Part shown: positions 7,650 to 16,811 of the stretch, one piece after another
How positions within the stretch are numbered: position 1 is the first letter of the stretch
How the letters are laid out: each line of letters opens with the position of its first letter
The notes under the pieces: model-generated
Seen by the model: the letters and a program-made list of their open reading frames with translations, nothing else
Databases searched by the model: none
What the model was told of the DNA's origin: nothing
Translations under genes and position numbers: made by a program
Assembly: GCA_963731205.1 (NCBI GenBank)
Contig: CAVSUJ010000001.1
Location: 1,302,001 to 1,366,000 of the forward strand
Source of the DNA: DATAZK01 sp963731205
GTDB lineage: Bacteria > Actinomycetota > Actinomycetes > Frankiales > Frankiaceae
DNA: 64,000 nt
Direction of reading: 5' to 3'

Positions 7650-8504
7650 GTGATCATCGCGCCGACCGCGTCCCCAGCGGTGTCGTCGCAGCTCATCGAG
7701 ACCGCTCTCCGCGCCGCTGCGGGGGCTACCGGAATGCAGCTGGTCTTCGTGTCAGCCATCGACGCGCAGACATTCACGTGGCGAGCCCTCCACGGCAAGC
7801 TCGACGGCATCATCGCCGGCGCGAGCCTGCCGTTCGAGGAGACGTTCTGCTCGCGACTGCTCGCCGGCGCCCCTTCAGCGACGACTGATGCCGCCCTCGA
7901 CCCGGCGTACTCCGATGTCCCGCTGCGCGACGCGCTCGCCATCACCTCCTACGTCGGGGTGCCGCTGCGTCAGGGCGGCGTCGTTACCGGCACCCTCGGC
8001 GGATTCGACTCCGGCGTCACCCCGCTCGCTCCCACTGACGTGAGCGTGCTGGCCGCCCTGGGCCGGATGATCACCGCTGAGACGGCGCGCGACCCGGAGG
8101 TCCGGCTGCGACGCACCGCCGCCGGATGGGAGGTCGAAGACGCCGGCGGGCTGGCCGCGCCGGCCGACGACCTGACCGTCGCCATGAGCCTTGCCGATCT
8201 CATCGCTGCGGAGAGCGCCGACCCGGTGCCGCCGCAGCGCCCGCCCCGGCCCGGCGAAGACCTTTCCGAGGCCGACCGCCTCCGCGTCCAGATCAGTCAG
8301 CTCGAACACGCGTTGAGTGCGCGGGTGGTCATCGAGCAGGCGATCGGCGTGCTCTCGCAGCGGTTCTCGGTCGCGCCGCGGGAAGCGTTCGACCGGCTCC
8401 GCAAATCGGCCCGCAGCCGAGGCCAACGCGTCCACGATCTCGCCGTGAACATCGTGCGATCGGCGCGCGACGAGAGCGTCAGCCTGCCTGCCGATCTGAC
8501 CTGA
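7650..8504 (+). CDS. GAF-ANTAR RNA-binding regulator
   Basis: This is a 284-residue protein with an N-terminal GAF domain (about 12-145) and a C-terminal ANTAR domain (about 222-275; the VIEQAIGVLSQR...AFDRLRKSARSRGQRVHDLA pattern). ANTAR domains bind paired RNA hairpins to prevent transcription termination, while GAF domains sense small ligands or redox state. An Ala/Pro-rich linker joins them. The start is GTG at 7650 with CGGAG close by. It sits alone between mycoredoxin and the convergent nudC. Its RNA targets cannot be inferred from the sequence. Confidence 0.86.
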   Translation: MIIAPTASPAVSSQLIETALRAAAGATGMQLVFVSAIDAQTFTWRALHGKLDGIIAGASLPFEETFCSRLLAGAPSATTDAALDPAYSDVPLRDALAITSYVGVPLRQGGVVTGTLGGFDSGVTPLAPTDVSVLAALGRMITAETARDPEVRLRRTAAGWEVEDAGGLAAPADDLTVAMSLADLIAAESADPVPPQRPPRPGEDLSEADRLRVQISQLEHALSARVVIEQAIGVLSQRFSVAPREAFDRLRKSARSRGQRVHDLAVNIVRSARDESVSLPADLT

Positions 8505-8511
8505 CCGAAGG

Positions 8512-9414
8512 TCAGCTCTCGCCTTCGAGCCAGTCGTCGATCAGGCCACGGGCGATCGAGACCCCGGGCGGCAATCCCAGCTCGCGCGTCGAGAGACCGG
8601 TGACCACCTCATCGCGGGTGAACCAGGCCGCCGCTGCCAGCTCGGAGGGCTGCGGGTGGAGGGCGCCGACATCGGCAACGGCCGTGAATCCCAGCATGAG
8701 CGAGGACGGGAACGGCCACGGCTGCGAGGCGCGGTAGCGCACGTCGCGCACCGAGACGCCGACCTCCTCCGCGACCTCACGCACCACCGCCTGCTCGGCT
8801 GATTCGCCGGGCTCGACGAAACCCGCCAGGCAGGAGAAGAACGGGTGCGGCCACTGCGCCCCGCGTCCCAGCACCGCCTGGCTGCCGTCCGGCGATTGCA
8901 CCAGGACGATCATCGCCGGATCGACCCGTGGGAAGTGCTCGGAACCGTCGTTGGTGCAGACCCGGACCGCGCCCGCCATCGACGGCTCGGTCGGCGAACC
9001 GCAGCGCGGGCAGTGGGTGTGGCTGCGGTGCCAGGTGAGTACGCCCACCGCATGGGTCAGCAGTCCGGCGTCGTGCGCCGACAGCTGCTGACCGACGTCG
9101 CGCAACCCGACGCGGCGCAGCGGAGCGTGGCCGGTCTCCGCCTCGTGCGCCGGGCGGTCGAGCGCCCAGTAGGAGCCGGCCTCGTCGGCGCCGAGCAGCA
9201 CCGCATCGGCCGGCGGCTCGTCCTGCGTCGGCTCCGCCCAGACCAGGCTCGGCTCCGCCTCCGCGCCGTCCCCACCATTGATGGCGACGCGAAGGTCGGC
9301 GTCGAGCACCAGCACGTGTGCGCTGCCGCGCCAGGCGTCACGCAGCCATTGCGCGTCAGCGCGCGAATCGCTGCTGCGATCGACCGTGCTGCGGGAAAGC
9401 GCCGGCTCCTGCAC
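8512..9414 (-). CDS. nudC: NAD(+) diphosphatase NudC
   Basis: This is a 300-residue Nudix hydrolase of the NADH pyrophosphatase type. It hydrolyses NAD(H) to NMN(H) and AMP and, in other bacteria, removes NAD caps from RNA. It has the Nudix box (GX5EX7REVAEEVG, starting GFVEPGES), followed by the family-defining SQPWPFPSS motif. A zinc-ribbon CPRC precedes the Nudix domain, but the second metal pair is not the usual CxxC: a single Cys (VCTNDGSEH) and a His are the only candidates. The Rv3199c homologue also sits between mycoredoxin and the adn genes. Confidence 0.93.
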   Translation of the reverse strand: MQEPALSRSTVDRSSDSRADAQWLRDAWRGSAHVLVLDADLRVAINGGDGAEAEPSLVWAEPTQDEPPADAVLLGADEAGSYWALDRPAHEAETGHAPLRRVGLRDVGQQLSAHDAGLLTHAVGVLTWHRSHTHCPRCGSPTEPSMAGAVRVCTNDGSEHFPRVDPAMIVLVQSPDGSQAVLGRGAQWPHPFFSCLAGFVEPGESAEQAVVREVAEEVGVSVRDVRYRASQPWPFPSSLMLGFTAVADVGALHPQPSELAAAAWFTRDEVVTGLSTRELGLPPGVSIARGLIDDWLEGES

Positions 9415-9417
9415 GCC

Positions 9418-10765
9418 TCAGCGACCGGACGAACCGGCGGCCAGCGGCCGGATCGCCGCCACCGAATCGGTGATGACGGAAGCATCCCCGAGCAGGACAG
9501 CCGCGAGGTTGGTGGGCGCGAACTGTTCGGCGATGGCTGCAACCCCCTGCGCGTCGACGGCGCCGAGCGCTGCCGAGTGCTCGCGCAGGTACTCGGGGCC
9601 GAGGTCGCTTCCGGCCAGCATCGAGAGCGTCGACGCCAGCCCCGACGAGGTGGCGGTGGACAGCGCGAGCGTGCCTGCGGCGTAGCGCTTCGCCGCCGCC
9701 AGCTCGTCCTCACCGAGTGGAAGCAACGCCACCCGGCCGAGCTCGTACAGGATCTCCAGCAGCGCGGGCGCGGTCACTTCGGTGGCGACGTCAGCGGACA
9801 CCACGAATCGTGATCCGGCGGCCGCGTGTTCGATGGAGCTGCGCGGCGAGTACGTGTAGCCCTTGTCCTCGCGGATGTTGTTGACCAGGCGTGAGGAGAA
9901 GTAGCCGCCGAACACCACGTTGGCGACCTGAAGGGCGGCGTAGTTCGGGGCGGTACGCGTGAGCGACGGCCCGCCGAGGCGGATGTTCGTCTGTACCGCG
10001 CCCGGCCGGTCGGCGATGGTGACCCCACCCGGCAACGTGCTTGGGAAGCTTCGGCAATGACTTGGCGGCGTGGCCGGACCAGCCACCGAGCGCGGCTTCC
10101 ACCGCATCAAGCGCTGCGGCGGGCCGCAGGTCGCCCACGAGCGTCAGCACGGCGCCCTTGGGCGAGACCGTGTGCCCGTGCAGGGTCCGCAGCTGCTTGG
10201 CCGTGACGGCCTCCAGCGACTGCGGTGAGGGGATCTCGACGGCGTACGGATGCTTGCCGTACAGCCGTGACAGCAGCGCTTCGCGGGCCAGCACTGCCGG
10301 CTGGCTGCGCGCGATCGCCAGCTCGGCGACGAGCCGTTCACGCTCTCCCGACACCTCACGCTTGGGATAGGACGCCGAGTGGATGACTTCGGTCAGCAAA
10401 GCCAGCAATTGCTTGAGATTCGGCGCCAGCACCGAGCCGATCAGCGCCAGCCGGTCGTTGTCGATGTTTGCTGACAGGCCCGCGCCGAGTGTCTGCAACT
10501 CGGTGGCGAGCTGGCTGCGGTCACGCGTCTCGGTGCCGGTCAGCATCGTCTCGGCAAGCAGGGTCGCCGCCGCGCGCTCGCGGCCTGACTTGCCGCTCGA
10601 GCCCTTGGCATCAGGCGGCCCGACAGGAATGCGCAGCCGCAGCTCCACGACCGGGACGGATGCGCGCCGGACCGCGAGCACGCGCAAGCCGTTGGACAGC
10701 ACCCGCTCCTGGACCGGCGGGACCTTCAGCGCTCCTGGAGGCGCGACGCTCGGGATGACGCTCAT
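9418..10765 (-). pseudogene. M16 metallopeptidase, non-catalytic subunit, frameshifted
   Basis: This is the second subunit of an M16 (pitrilysin/MPP-like) protease pair. The N-terminal half is encoded from the ATG at 10765 in one frame down to about 10040. The C-terminal half continues in the next frame to the stop at 9418. The join lies in minus-strand CTTCCCAAGCACG (about 10036-10048): removing one A restores a continuous product across LPKLP/STLPGGV. The usual HxxEH zinc site is absent (LLAETMLTGT in its place), as in inactive MPP-like partners, while the C-terminal substrate-side GYTYSPRS motif is kept. Its ATG overlaps the stop of the catalytic subunit by 4 nt. The shift may be a true mutation or a sequence error. 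Confidence 0.82.
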
Positions 10766-12180
10766 GCCTTACCCCCGTTGGATCCGGCGGGCCCGGGATG
10801 TAACACCAGCAGGCTCCGCGGCTGGACCCGGATACTCGCGGCGGCCGACGACAGCTGCGCCGCCGTCACCTCCGCCAGCCGGTCGGGAAGGGCGTTCAGC
10901 AGCGCCGGATCGCCGTGCAGCAATTCGAAGACCGCCATCGTCAGGGTGCGTCCGAGCACGTCGTCCACCTCGCGGAACAGCCGTGCGGACAGGCGCGCCC
11001 GCACCCGGTCCAGCTCCCCCGGCTCGGGCCCCTCGCTGGCGAGGCGGTCGAGCTCCTGGTCGACCACGGCGAGGACGTCGTCGGCGGTGCTCGTCGGCGG
11101 GTAGTACGTCTCGAGCGTCAGCAGCAGCGGGTCACGCTGGTCGAACGGGTCACCGAAGGTGCCGAGATAGGTCTCGACGCTCGTCACCAGCCGGTCCTTT
11201 TGCACCAGCCGCTGCTCGAGCCGGCTCGCGTCGCCCGACGTGAGGACCTCGGTGAGCAGGACGTAGGGCAGGTACGCGGCGAAGTCGGCGACGGGATCGG
11301 GCACCCGGTAACCCGCCGCCAGAGCGGGCTGCGGGGCGAGCGGGTCGGGCTCGTCGAGGCGGCGCTCGGTCGGCGGCGGCGGCTCACCGAAATCCGGGCG
11401 CTTGGGCACGGTGCGCGCCGGGACGTCGCCGAAGTGTTTCTCGATGAGGGCCGTGGCCCCGGCGACGGTGACGTCACCAGCCACCGTCAGCACCGCATTC
11501 CCCGGTGCGTAGTACGCGTCGAAGAAGCTGGACGCGTCCTCCAGCGAGGCCGCCTGCAGCTCCTCGAAGGCCCCATAACCGTTGTGGGCATTGGGGAAAG
11601 TCGTGTAGGCCACGGCGGGCAGCCGGATCCACGGGAAGCCGCCGTACGGGCGGTTCAGCACGTTGACCCGGATCTCCTCCTGCACCACGGCGATCTGGTT
11701 CTCCAGGTTTTCCTGGGTCAGCTTGGGCGCGCGCATCCGGTCGGCCTCGAGGAAGAGCGCCAGATCCAGCGCACCGGACGGCAGCAGCTGGAAGTAGTTG
11801 GTGTAGTCCGGATGCGTCGAGCCGTTGAACGTGCCTCCGGCGGCCTGCACGTACTTGGGATGCTCGGCCTTCCCGACATTCTCCGAACCCTGGAACATCA
11901 GGTGCTCGAAAAGGTGCGCGAAGCCGGTGCGGTTGGTCGGCTCACTGCGGAAGCCGACGTCGTAGTGGACGGCTACCGCGACGACGGGCGAACTCCGGTC
12001 CGGCGCGATGACGACCCGCAGGCCGTTCGGCAGCGTGAAGCGCTCGACCTGGTACGAGGGCGACGGGGTACGCCTTCCCGACCGGGGCGCGCGGGCGGCG
12101 CGGGAAGCGGTGGAGCCGGCGGGGCCAGTGGCAGTGGCCCGCTTGGCTGGTACACGGCGTGTTGTGGGCGGCACAGTCAC
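10762..12180 (-). CDS. M16 zinc metallopeptidase, catalytic subunit
   Basis: This is a 472-residue M16 family peptidase with the inverted zinc motif HLFEH (about 89-93) and the downstream glutamate region (NQIAVVQEEIRVN). M16 proteins of this size work as heterodimers with an inactive partner, which is the frameshifted gene directly downstream (4-nt overlap). Such pairs degrade peptides; the location is probably cytoplasmic because no signal peptide is seen. The first ~40 residues are basic and low-complexity. The start is GTG at 12180. If the partner is really broken, this subunit may be non-functional or need a different partner. Confidence 0.9.
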   Translation of the reverse strand: MTVPPTTRRVPAKRATATGPAGSTASRAARAPRSGRRTPSPSYQVERFTLPNGLRVVIAPDRSSPVVAVAVHYDVGFRSEPTNRTGFAHLFEHLMFQGSENVGKAEHPKYVQAAGGTFNGSTHPDYTNYFQLLPSGALDLALFLEADRMRAPKLTQENLENQIAVVQEEIRVNVLNRPYGGFPWIRLPAVAYTTFPNAHNGYGAFEELQAASLEDASSFFDAYYAPGNAVLTVAGDVTVAGATALIEKHFGDVPARTVPKRPDFGEPPPPTERRLDEPDPLAPQPALAAGYRVPDPVADFAAYLPYVLLTEVLTSGDASRLEQRLVQKDRLVTSVETYLGTFGDPFDQRDPLLLTLETYYPPTSTADDVLAVVDQELDRLASEGPEPGELDRVRARLSARLFREVDDVLGRTLTMAVFELLHGDPALLNALPDRLAEVTAAQLSSAAASIRVQPRSLLVLHPGPAGSNGGKA

Positions 12181-12311
12181 AACCTAGACATCCGACGGGC
12201 GATTCGCGCCGCGGGGCGGCGACCAGGCCCGAAGACGTGCTGAACGATCGCTGACGCACCCTGGCGGAGCGTCGCCTCGCGACCACGCCGAAGCCGTGCC
12301 ACTCTCGAATC

Positions 12312-13307
12312 GTGACCACCGCCTTCGTGCTGGCCGGTGGCGGCAGCCTCGGCGCCGTCCAGGTCGGCATGCTCAACGCCTTGCTACGCGCCGGGATCCG
12401 TCCCGACCGGGTCTACGGCTCGTCCATCGGCGCCCTGAACGCCGCCGCCATCGCCGCCCAGCCGACGGCCGTCGGCGTCGAGCGGCTCGCCGCGGCATGG
12501 CAGAACCTCTCGCGCCGCGAGGTGTACCCGGCCGACACCCGCCAACTGCTGGAGACCGCCGTCCGTTCGCTGCCGATGCTGCCGCTGGGCCTGCTGCGGG
12601 CCATCGGCCTGCGCAACGAGGCCTACCCGTTCCGGCCGTTGTCGGTGCTGGCCGGAGCAGCCGGGCTGGCGGATGCGCTGGTGCCGCGCCGTGCTCGCGA
12701 GCGGATGATCTCCGGGCTCGTTCCGTTGACGCAGTTGGACCTCGCATCGCTGCCGCTCGAGATCGAAACGGCTGAGATCACGACGGGACGGCTGGTGCCG
12801 CTTTCCGTCGGGGGCGCCGTGCCGGCGCTGCTGGCCGCGACGGCACTCGCCGGGCTCTTCCCACCCGAGCACGTCGGGCCTTCCACGCTGGTCGACGCGA
12901 GCCTGGCCGAATCGACAGCCGTGGACCGGGCCGTCGAAAGCGGCGCCGACGAGGTCTACGTCCTTCCCAGCGGTTTCGCCTGCGATCTCGACGATCCGCC
13001 GCCCGGCGCGTTCGGCGTGACCGTGCACGCGTCGACGGTGCTCATCGAGCAGCGCCTGATCACCTCGATCGCCCGCGCCGATCCGCGGGTCGCCGTCTAC
13101 GCGGTTCCCCCGCTGTGCCCGCTCTCGGTCGTCCCCGTCGACTTCTCCCACACCGTCGAACTCATGCTGCGTGCCGAGGAGGCGACCCGGCGCTGGCTGC
13201 GCGGCGGACACCGTCCCGTCCCCGGCCTTTCCCGGGCGCTGGGTGCCCACGGGGCCAGCGGAGTGCTCGACCTCACCGCGGTCGGGTTGGGCGCGCCGCC
13301 CCACTGA
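12312..13307 (+). CDS. Patatin-like phospholipase
   Basis: This is a 331-residue patatin-family serine lipid acyl hydrolase. It has the oxyanion-hole loop AGGGSLGA (8-15), the nucleophile elbow GSSIG (about 36-40) and a catalytic-Asp region STLVDASLAES, where the usual DG(G/A) is DA. It uses a Ser-Asp dyad. No signal peptide is visible, so it is probably cytosolic or membrane-associated. The GTG start at 12312 is divergent from the M16 operon, and the gene is convergent with ogt. Confidence 0.85.
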   Translation: MTTAFVLAGGGSLGAVQVGMLNALLRAGIRPDRVYGSSIGALNAAAIAAQPTAVGVERLAAAWQNLSRREVYPADTRQLLETAVRSLPMLPLGLLRAIGLRNEAYPFRPLSVLAGAAGLADALVPRRARERMISGLVPLTQLDLASLPLEIETAEITTGRLVPLSVGGAVPALLAATALAGLFPPEHVGPSTLVDASLAESTAVDRAVESGADEVYVLPSGFACDLDDPPPGAFGVTVHASTVLIEQRLITSIARADPRVAVYAVPPLCPLSVVPVDFSHTVELMLRAEEATRRWLRGGHRPVPGLSRALGAHGASGVLDLTAVGLGAPPH

Positions 13308-13331
13308 GGGTCCGCGTACCGGAGTGCTCGG

Positions 13332-13817
13332 TCACAGCGGGAGACGCGCTCCAGCGGTCTCGAGTTCGAGCAGGGCACGCTTCTGGTGCAGCCCGCCCGC
13401 GTAACCCACGAGCGAACCGCTGGCACCGACGACGCGATGGCACGGCACGATGATGGCGAGCGGATTGTCATGATTGGCCGCTCCCACGGCACGCGCCGCG
13501 CCCGGAGCACCGATCTCCTCGGCGATCTGCCCATAGCTGCGGGTGGTGCCGTAGTCGATGCGGCGCAAGGCGTCCCAGACCTTCTGCTGAAAGGCGGTCC
13601 CCCGGGCCGCGAGTGGCAGGTCGAAGTCGGTGCGCTCCCCGGCGAAGTACTCGGCGAACTGCCGTCGGGCCGCCGCGAGCACCGCTAGCGCGTCGTCACG
13701 GATCCAGCCGGCTTCGGGATGCGCCGGCGGCAGCCAGACCCGGCTCAGCGCATGGCCGTCCTCGGACGCGACGAGAAGCTCGCCGAACGGGCCGGGAATC
13801 ATCGTGTAGCGGGTCAT
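13332..13817 (-). CDS. ogt: Methylated-DNA--protein-cysteine methyltransferase (Ogt)
   Basis: This is a 161-residue O6-alkylguanine-DNA alkyltransferase. The acceptor Cys lies in IVPCHRV and the helix-turn-helix in SYGQIAEEIGAPGAARAVGAAN. It accepts the alkyl group irreversibly. I chose the ATG at 13817 because AGGAGG precedes it and it overlaps the TGA of the upstream Ada-AlkA gene by 4 nt, so the two are translationally coupled and form an alkylation-repair operon. Confidence 0.94.
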   Translation of the reverse strand: MTRYTMIPGPFGELLVASEDGHALSRVWLPPAHPEAGWIRDDALAVLAAARRQFAEYFAGERTDFDLPLAARGTAFQQKVWDALRRIDYGTTRSYGQIAEEIGAPGAARAVGAANHDNPLAIIVPCHRVVGASGSLVGYAGGLHQKRALLELETAGARLPL

Positions 13818-15268
13818 GCGGGTCCTCCTGACCAGAGGTGAAGCACGGCATAGGAACGCCACGGCGACCACTGCGCAGGGTCAACCGGGCCGGACCCGGT
13901 CGCCAGCCGGGCCATGGCTTTGACGACTTCGAGGTCGGTGCCGAGCCAGACGTCGGGATCGCGCAGGGCACGCATCCGGATGTAGCCGGCGGTCCAGGGG
14001 CCGATGCCGCGCATGGCCAGCAGCCGACGCTCGACGTCGGCGCGCTCGGCGGACCCGTCGAGCACGAGATCGCCGACCGCCAGGGCGCCGCTGAGCTCGA
14101 TGAGGGCCCGCGCCCGGCTCGCGGGCATCGGCAGGTCGGCGGGATCGGCCTTGGCGAGCTCGTCGGCGCGGGCAAACGTGTGGGTCACGCCATTGCCGGT
14201 GCCGCAAGGCACCGCCAGCTCTCGTCCGTACATCTTGGACAACCGGCCCGCCAGCGTGCGAGCTCCCGCGACGGAGATCTGCTGGCCGAGAACGGCCCGA
14301 ATCGCCAGCTCGGCGCCGTCGACCGTGCCGGGCACCCGCAGCCCGGGCCGAGCCGCCACATGGCCGGCCAGCGGCCCGGATCCCAGCACCGCGTCGACCG
14401 CCACCGGATCGGCGTCGAGATCGAGCAGCCGGCGACAACGCGCGACGGCGACCGTGAGATCGCGCAGGTCGCTCAACTGCAGGCCGGCCCGGACGTAGCC
14501 GGCGCCGGCGGGTCCTTCCGCGAGCCGGACCGTTGCCGTGCCGTGCGGAAGGTCGAGTGCCCGGATGAACCCGCCGTCGAACGCCTCTACCCCGGGCACC
14601 GCCCTCAGGCGAAGGAAGTTCAGCGCCGCCGCCGCGTCGAAGGGTCGGCGGTACGTGAGCCGCAGGTTCACCGTTCCCGGCTCGGCGACCTCCCGGGTGC
14701 GCCGCCGCTGGCGAAGTGCCGTCGGCGTCGCCCCGAAGATCTCCCGGACGGTGTCGTTGAACTGGCGCAGGCTGGCGAAGCCCGACGCGTACGCCACTTC
14801 GGTGACGGACACGTCGGTGGTCTCGAGCAGCAGCCGGGCCGTCTGGGCGCGCTGGGCCCGGGCGACCGCGAGCGGGCCCGCCCCGAGTTCGTCGGAGAGC
14901 ACCCGGGTGAGGTGGCGGGAGGTGTAGCCCAGCCGCGACGCCAGCCCGCTGACCCCTTCCCGGTCGACCACCCCGTCACCGATGAGCCGCATGGCGCGGG
15001 CCACCAGATCCGCACGGACGTCCCATTCGGGCGAGCCGGGGCTGGCGTCGGGGCGGCAGCGCTTGCAGGCCCGGTAGCCGGCCTGTTGAGCAGCCGCCGG
15101 GCTCGCGTAGAACCGGACTCCCTCGAAGCGCGGTAGCCGGGCCGGGCACGAGGGCCGGCAATAGATCTTCGTGCTGTGAACGGCCGTGACGAACCAGCCG
15201 TCGAAGCGTGCGTCGCGACTCGACACAGCGCGATAGCAGCGCTCCGGATCAGCGACGATGTCGAGCAT
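13814..15268 (-). CDS. Ada-AlkA fusion: methyl-phosphotriester acceptor, AraC HTH, DNA glycosylase
   Basis: This fusion protein has about 484 residues. The N-terminal Ada zinc domain (YCRPSCPAR...CKRCRPD, four Cys) accepts methyl from phosphotriesters. An AraC-type helix-turn-helix follows (VSGLASRLGYTSRHLTRVL). The C-terminal AlkA N domain and HhH glycosylase end the protein (AMRGIGPWTAGYIRMRAL; catalytic Asp in LGTDLEV). It probably senses DNA methylation, activates the operon and excises 3-methyladenine. The start is uncertain: ATG at 15268 gives the usual short N-terminus (MLDIVADPERCYRAV), while TTG at 15337 would abut the M20 gene exactly. Ogt follows with a 4-nt overlap. Confidence 0.92.
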   Translation of the reverse strand: MLDIVADPERCYRAVSSRDARFDGWFVTAVHSTKIYCRPSCPARLPRFEGVRFYASPAAAQQAGYRACKRCRPDASPGSPEWDVRADLVARAMRLIGDGVVDREGVSGLASRLGYTSRHLTRVLSDELGAGPLAVARAQRAQTARLLLETTDVSVTEVAYASGFASLRQFNDTVREIFGATPTALRQRRRTREVAEPGTVNLRLTYRRPFDAAAALNFLRLRAVPGVEAFDGGFIRALDLPHGTATVRLAEGPAGAGYVRAGLQLSDLRDLTVAVARCRRLLDLDADPVAVDAVLGSGPLAGHVAARPGLRVPGTVDGAELAIRAVLGQQISVAGARTLAGRLSKMYGRELAVPCGTGNGVTHTFARADELAKADPADLPMPASRARALIELSGALAVGDLVLDGSAERADVERRLLAMRGIGPWTAGYIRMRALRDPDVWLGTDLEVVKAMARLATGSGPVDPAQWSPWRSYAVLHLWSGGPA

Positions 15269-15337
15269 GTCGCGCCAGTCTGCCCGTGCGAACAGCTCGT
15301 CACTAGCGGATTTCGGACACCGCGGTAGGGCCGCCAA

Positions 15338-16738
15338 TCACAGCGTTTCCAGGGCTCCCAGCTCGTCCCAGAGGTAGGCGACGGCCTCCGCCCCACGCAC
15401 CAGCATGGGAATGACGACGCGCTCGTTCGGTGCGTGAATGCGGTCATCGGGCAGACCCACACCGAGGAAGATCACGGGGGCCGCGAGGATCTCGGCGAGG
15501 TCGGCCTCCGGCCCGCTGCCGCCCTCGCGGGTGAAGAGCACCTCCTGTCCGAAGGCCCGCTCCATGGCTCGCGCCGCGGCCTGCAACGCCGGGGCATCCA
15601 GCGGGGTCAGGCAGGGGCGCACGCCGGGGCCGTGGAACGTCAGCGTGGCCTCGATGCCGGGCGGTACCTGAGCCGCGACGTAACGCTCCATGGCCGCCTG
15701 CACCTCGCCGGGATCCTGGTCGGCGACCAGCCGGAAGCTGACCTTGGCATGGGCATCGGACGGGATGATCGTCTTCCCGCCCGGCCCGGTGTAGCCGCCC
15801 CACATCCCGTTGACCTCGGCGGTCGGGCGGGCCCAGAGACGCTCGAGCGTCGTGTAGCCCGCCTCGCCGGCCGCCGCGCGTGAGCGGGCCGGGCCGGCGA
15901 GCCAGACCGCCTCGTCGAAGGGCAACCGGCCGAAGAGCTCCCGCTCGCGGTCGCCGAGCACGAGTACGCGGTCGTAGAAGCCCGCCAACGTGACCCGGCC
16001 CTGCTCGTCGTGCAGCCCGCTGAGCAGATCCGCCAGCACATGCAGCGGATTGGGTACGCCACCGCCGAACGAGCCGCTGTGCAGATCACCGTCGGGACCG
16101 TGCAGATCGAGCTGGCAGTCGATGATCCCGCGCATGCCTGTGCAGAGGCTGGGCGTCTCCCGGTTGAAGACGCTGGTGTCGGAGACGACGACGACGTCGC
16201 AATGCAGTTCCTCGCGGTGCTCACGCAGCAGCTCCGCGAAGTGCGGCGAGCCGGACTCCTCCTCACCCTCGATCAGCAGCTTGATCGTGACGGCGGGGGC
16301 GATCCGCCGCTGGGCCGCGAGATGGGCCGCGAGCCCGTGCATGTGCATCAGCACCTGACCCTTGTCGTCGGCGGTGCCGCGCCCGAGCAGCTCGTCGCCG
16401 CGGATGGCAGGCTCGAAGGGTGGGCTCTCCCACAGCTCCAGCGGATCGACGGGCTGCACATCGTGATGGCCGTAGACCACCACCACCGGAGCGCCTTCGC
16501 GGTCGGCGGGCCAGTGCGCGAACACCGCTGGATGTCCGGCCGTTTCCCAGATCTCGACCCGTGGGAAGCCCGCCTGCCGCGCGCGGGCGGCGAGCCATTC
16601 CGCACTTGCCCGCACGTCGCCGGCATGTCCGGGATCGGCGCTGATGGACGGGATACGCAGCCACGGATCGAGGTCGGCCAGCAACGCTGCGCGATCGATG
16701 AAATCGGCTGGTGCTCCCGTGGGAGATTCGGCGGTCAC
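15338..16738 (-). CDS. M20 family dipeptidase
   Basis: This is a 466-residue M20 zinc exopeptidase. Metal and catalytic residues are seen in VVYGHHDVQP (His, Asp), GRGTADDKGQ (bridging Asp), LIEGEEESGS (general-base Glu and metal Glu), VSDTS (metal Asp) and a C-terminal IHAPNER His. The dimerisation/lid domain lies roughly at 210-370. It probably hydrolyses dipeptides in the cytoplasm. The start is GTG at 16738. It is the first gene of a minus-strand run leading into Ada-AlkA and ogt, which may simply be read-through, because a repair role for an M20 peptidase is not expected. Confidence 0.9.
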   Translation of the reverse strand: MTAESPTGAPADFIDRAALLADLDPWLRIPSISADPGHAGDVRASAEWLAARARQAGFPRVEIWETAGHPAVFAHWPADREGAPVVVVYGHHDVQPVDPLELWESPPFEPAIRGDELLGRGTADDKGQVLMHMHGLAAHLAAQRRIAPAVTIKLLIEGEEESGSPHFAELLREHREELHCDVVVVSDTSVFNRETPSLCTGMRGIIDCQLDLHGPDGDLHSGSFGGGVPNPLHVLADLLSGLHDEQGRVTLAGFYDRVLVLGDRERELFGRLPFDEAVWLAGPARSRAAAGEAGYTTLERLWARPTAEVNGMWGGYTGPGGKTIIPSDAHAKVSFRLVADQDPGEVQAAMERYVAAQVPPGIEATLTFHGPGVRPCLTPLDAPALQAAARAMERAFGQEVLFTREGGSGPEADLAEILAAPVIFLGVGLPDDRIHAPNERVVIPMLVRGAEAVAYLWDELGALETL

Positions 16739-16811
16739 GACGCGACGTTAGCGGGTAGAGGCGTTCCGGATCACGGGGGAACGGGAAGGTGGATGCTGTC
16801 TCCGAGGGGAG

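Noticed and set aside
8501..8515. 6-bp stem-loop between the GAF-ANTAR and nudC stop codons
   Set aside because: Too short and lacking a T-tract; not convincing as a bidirectional terminator.
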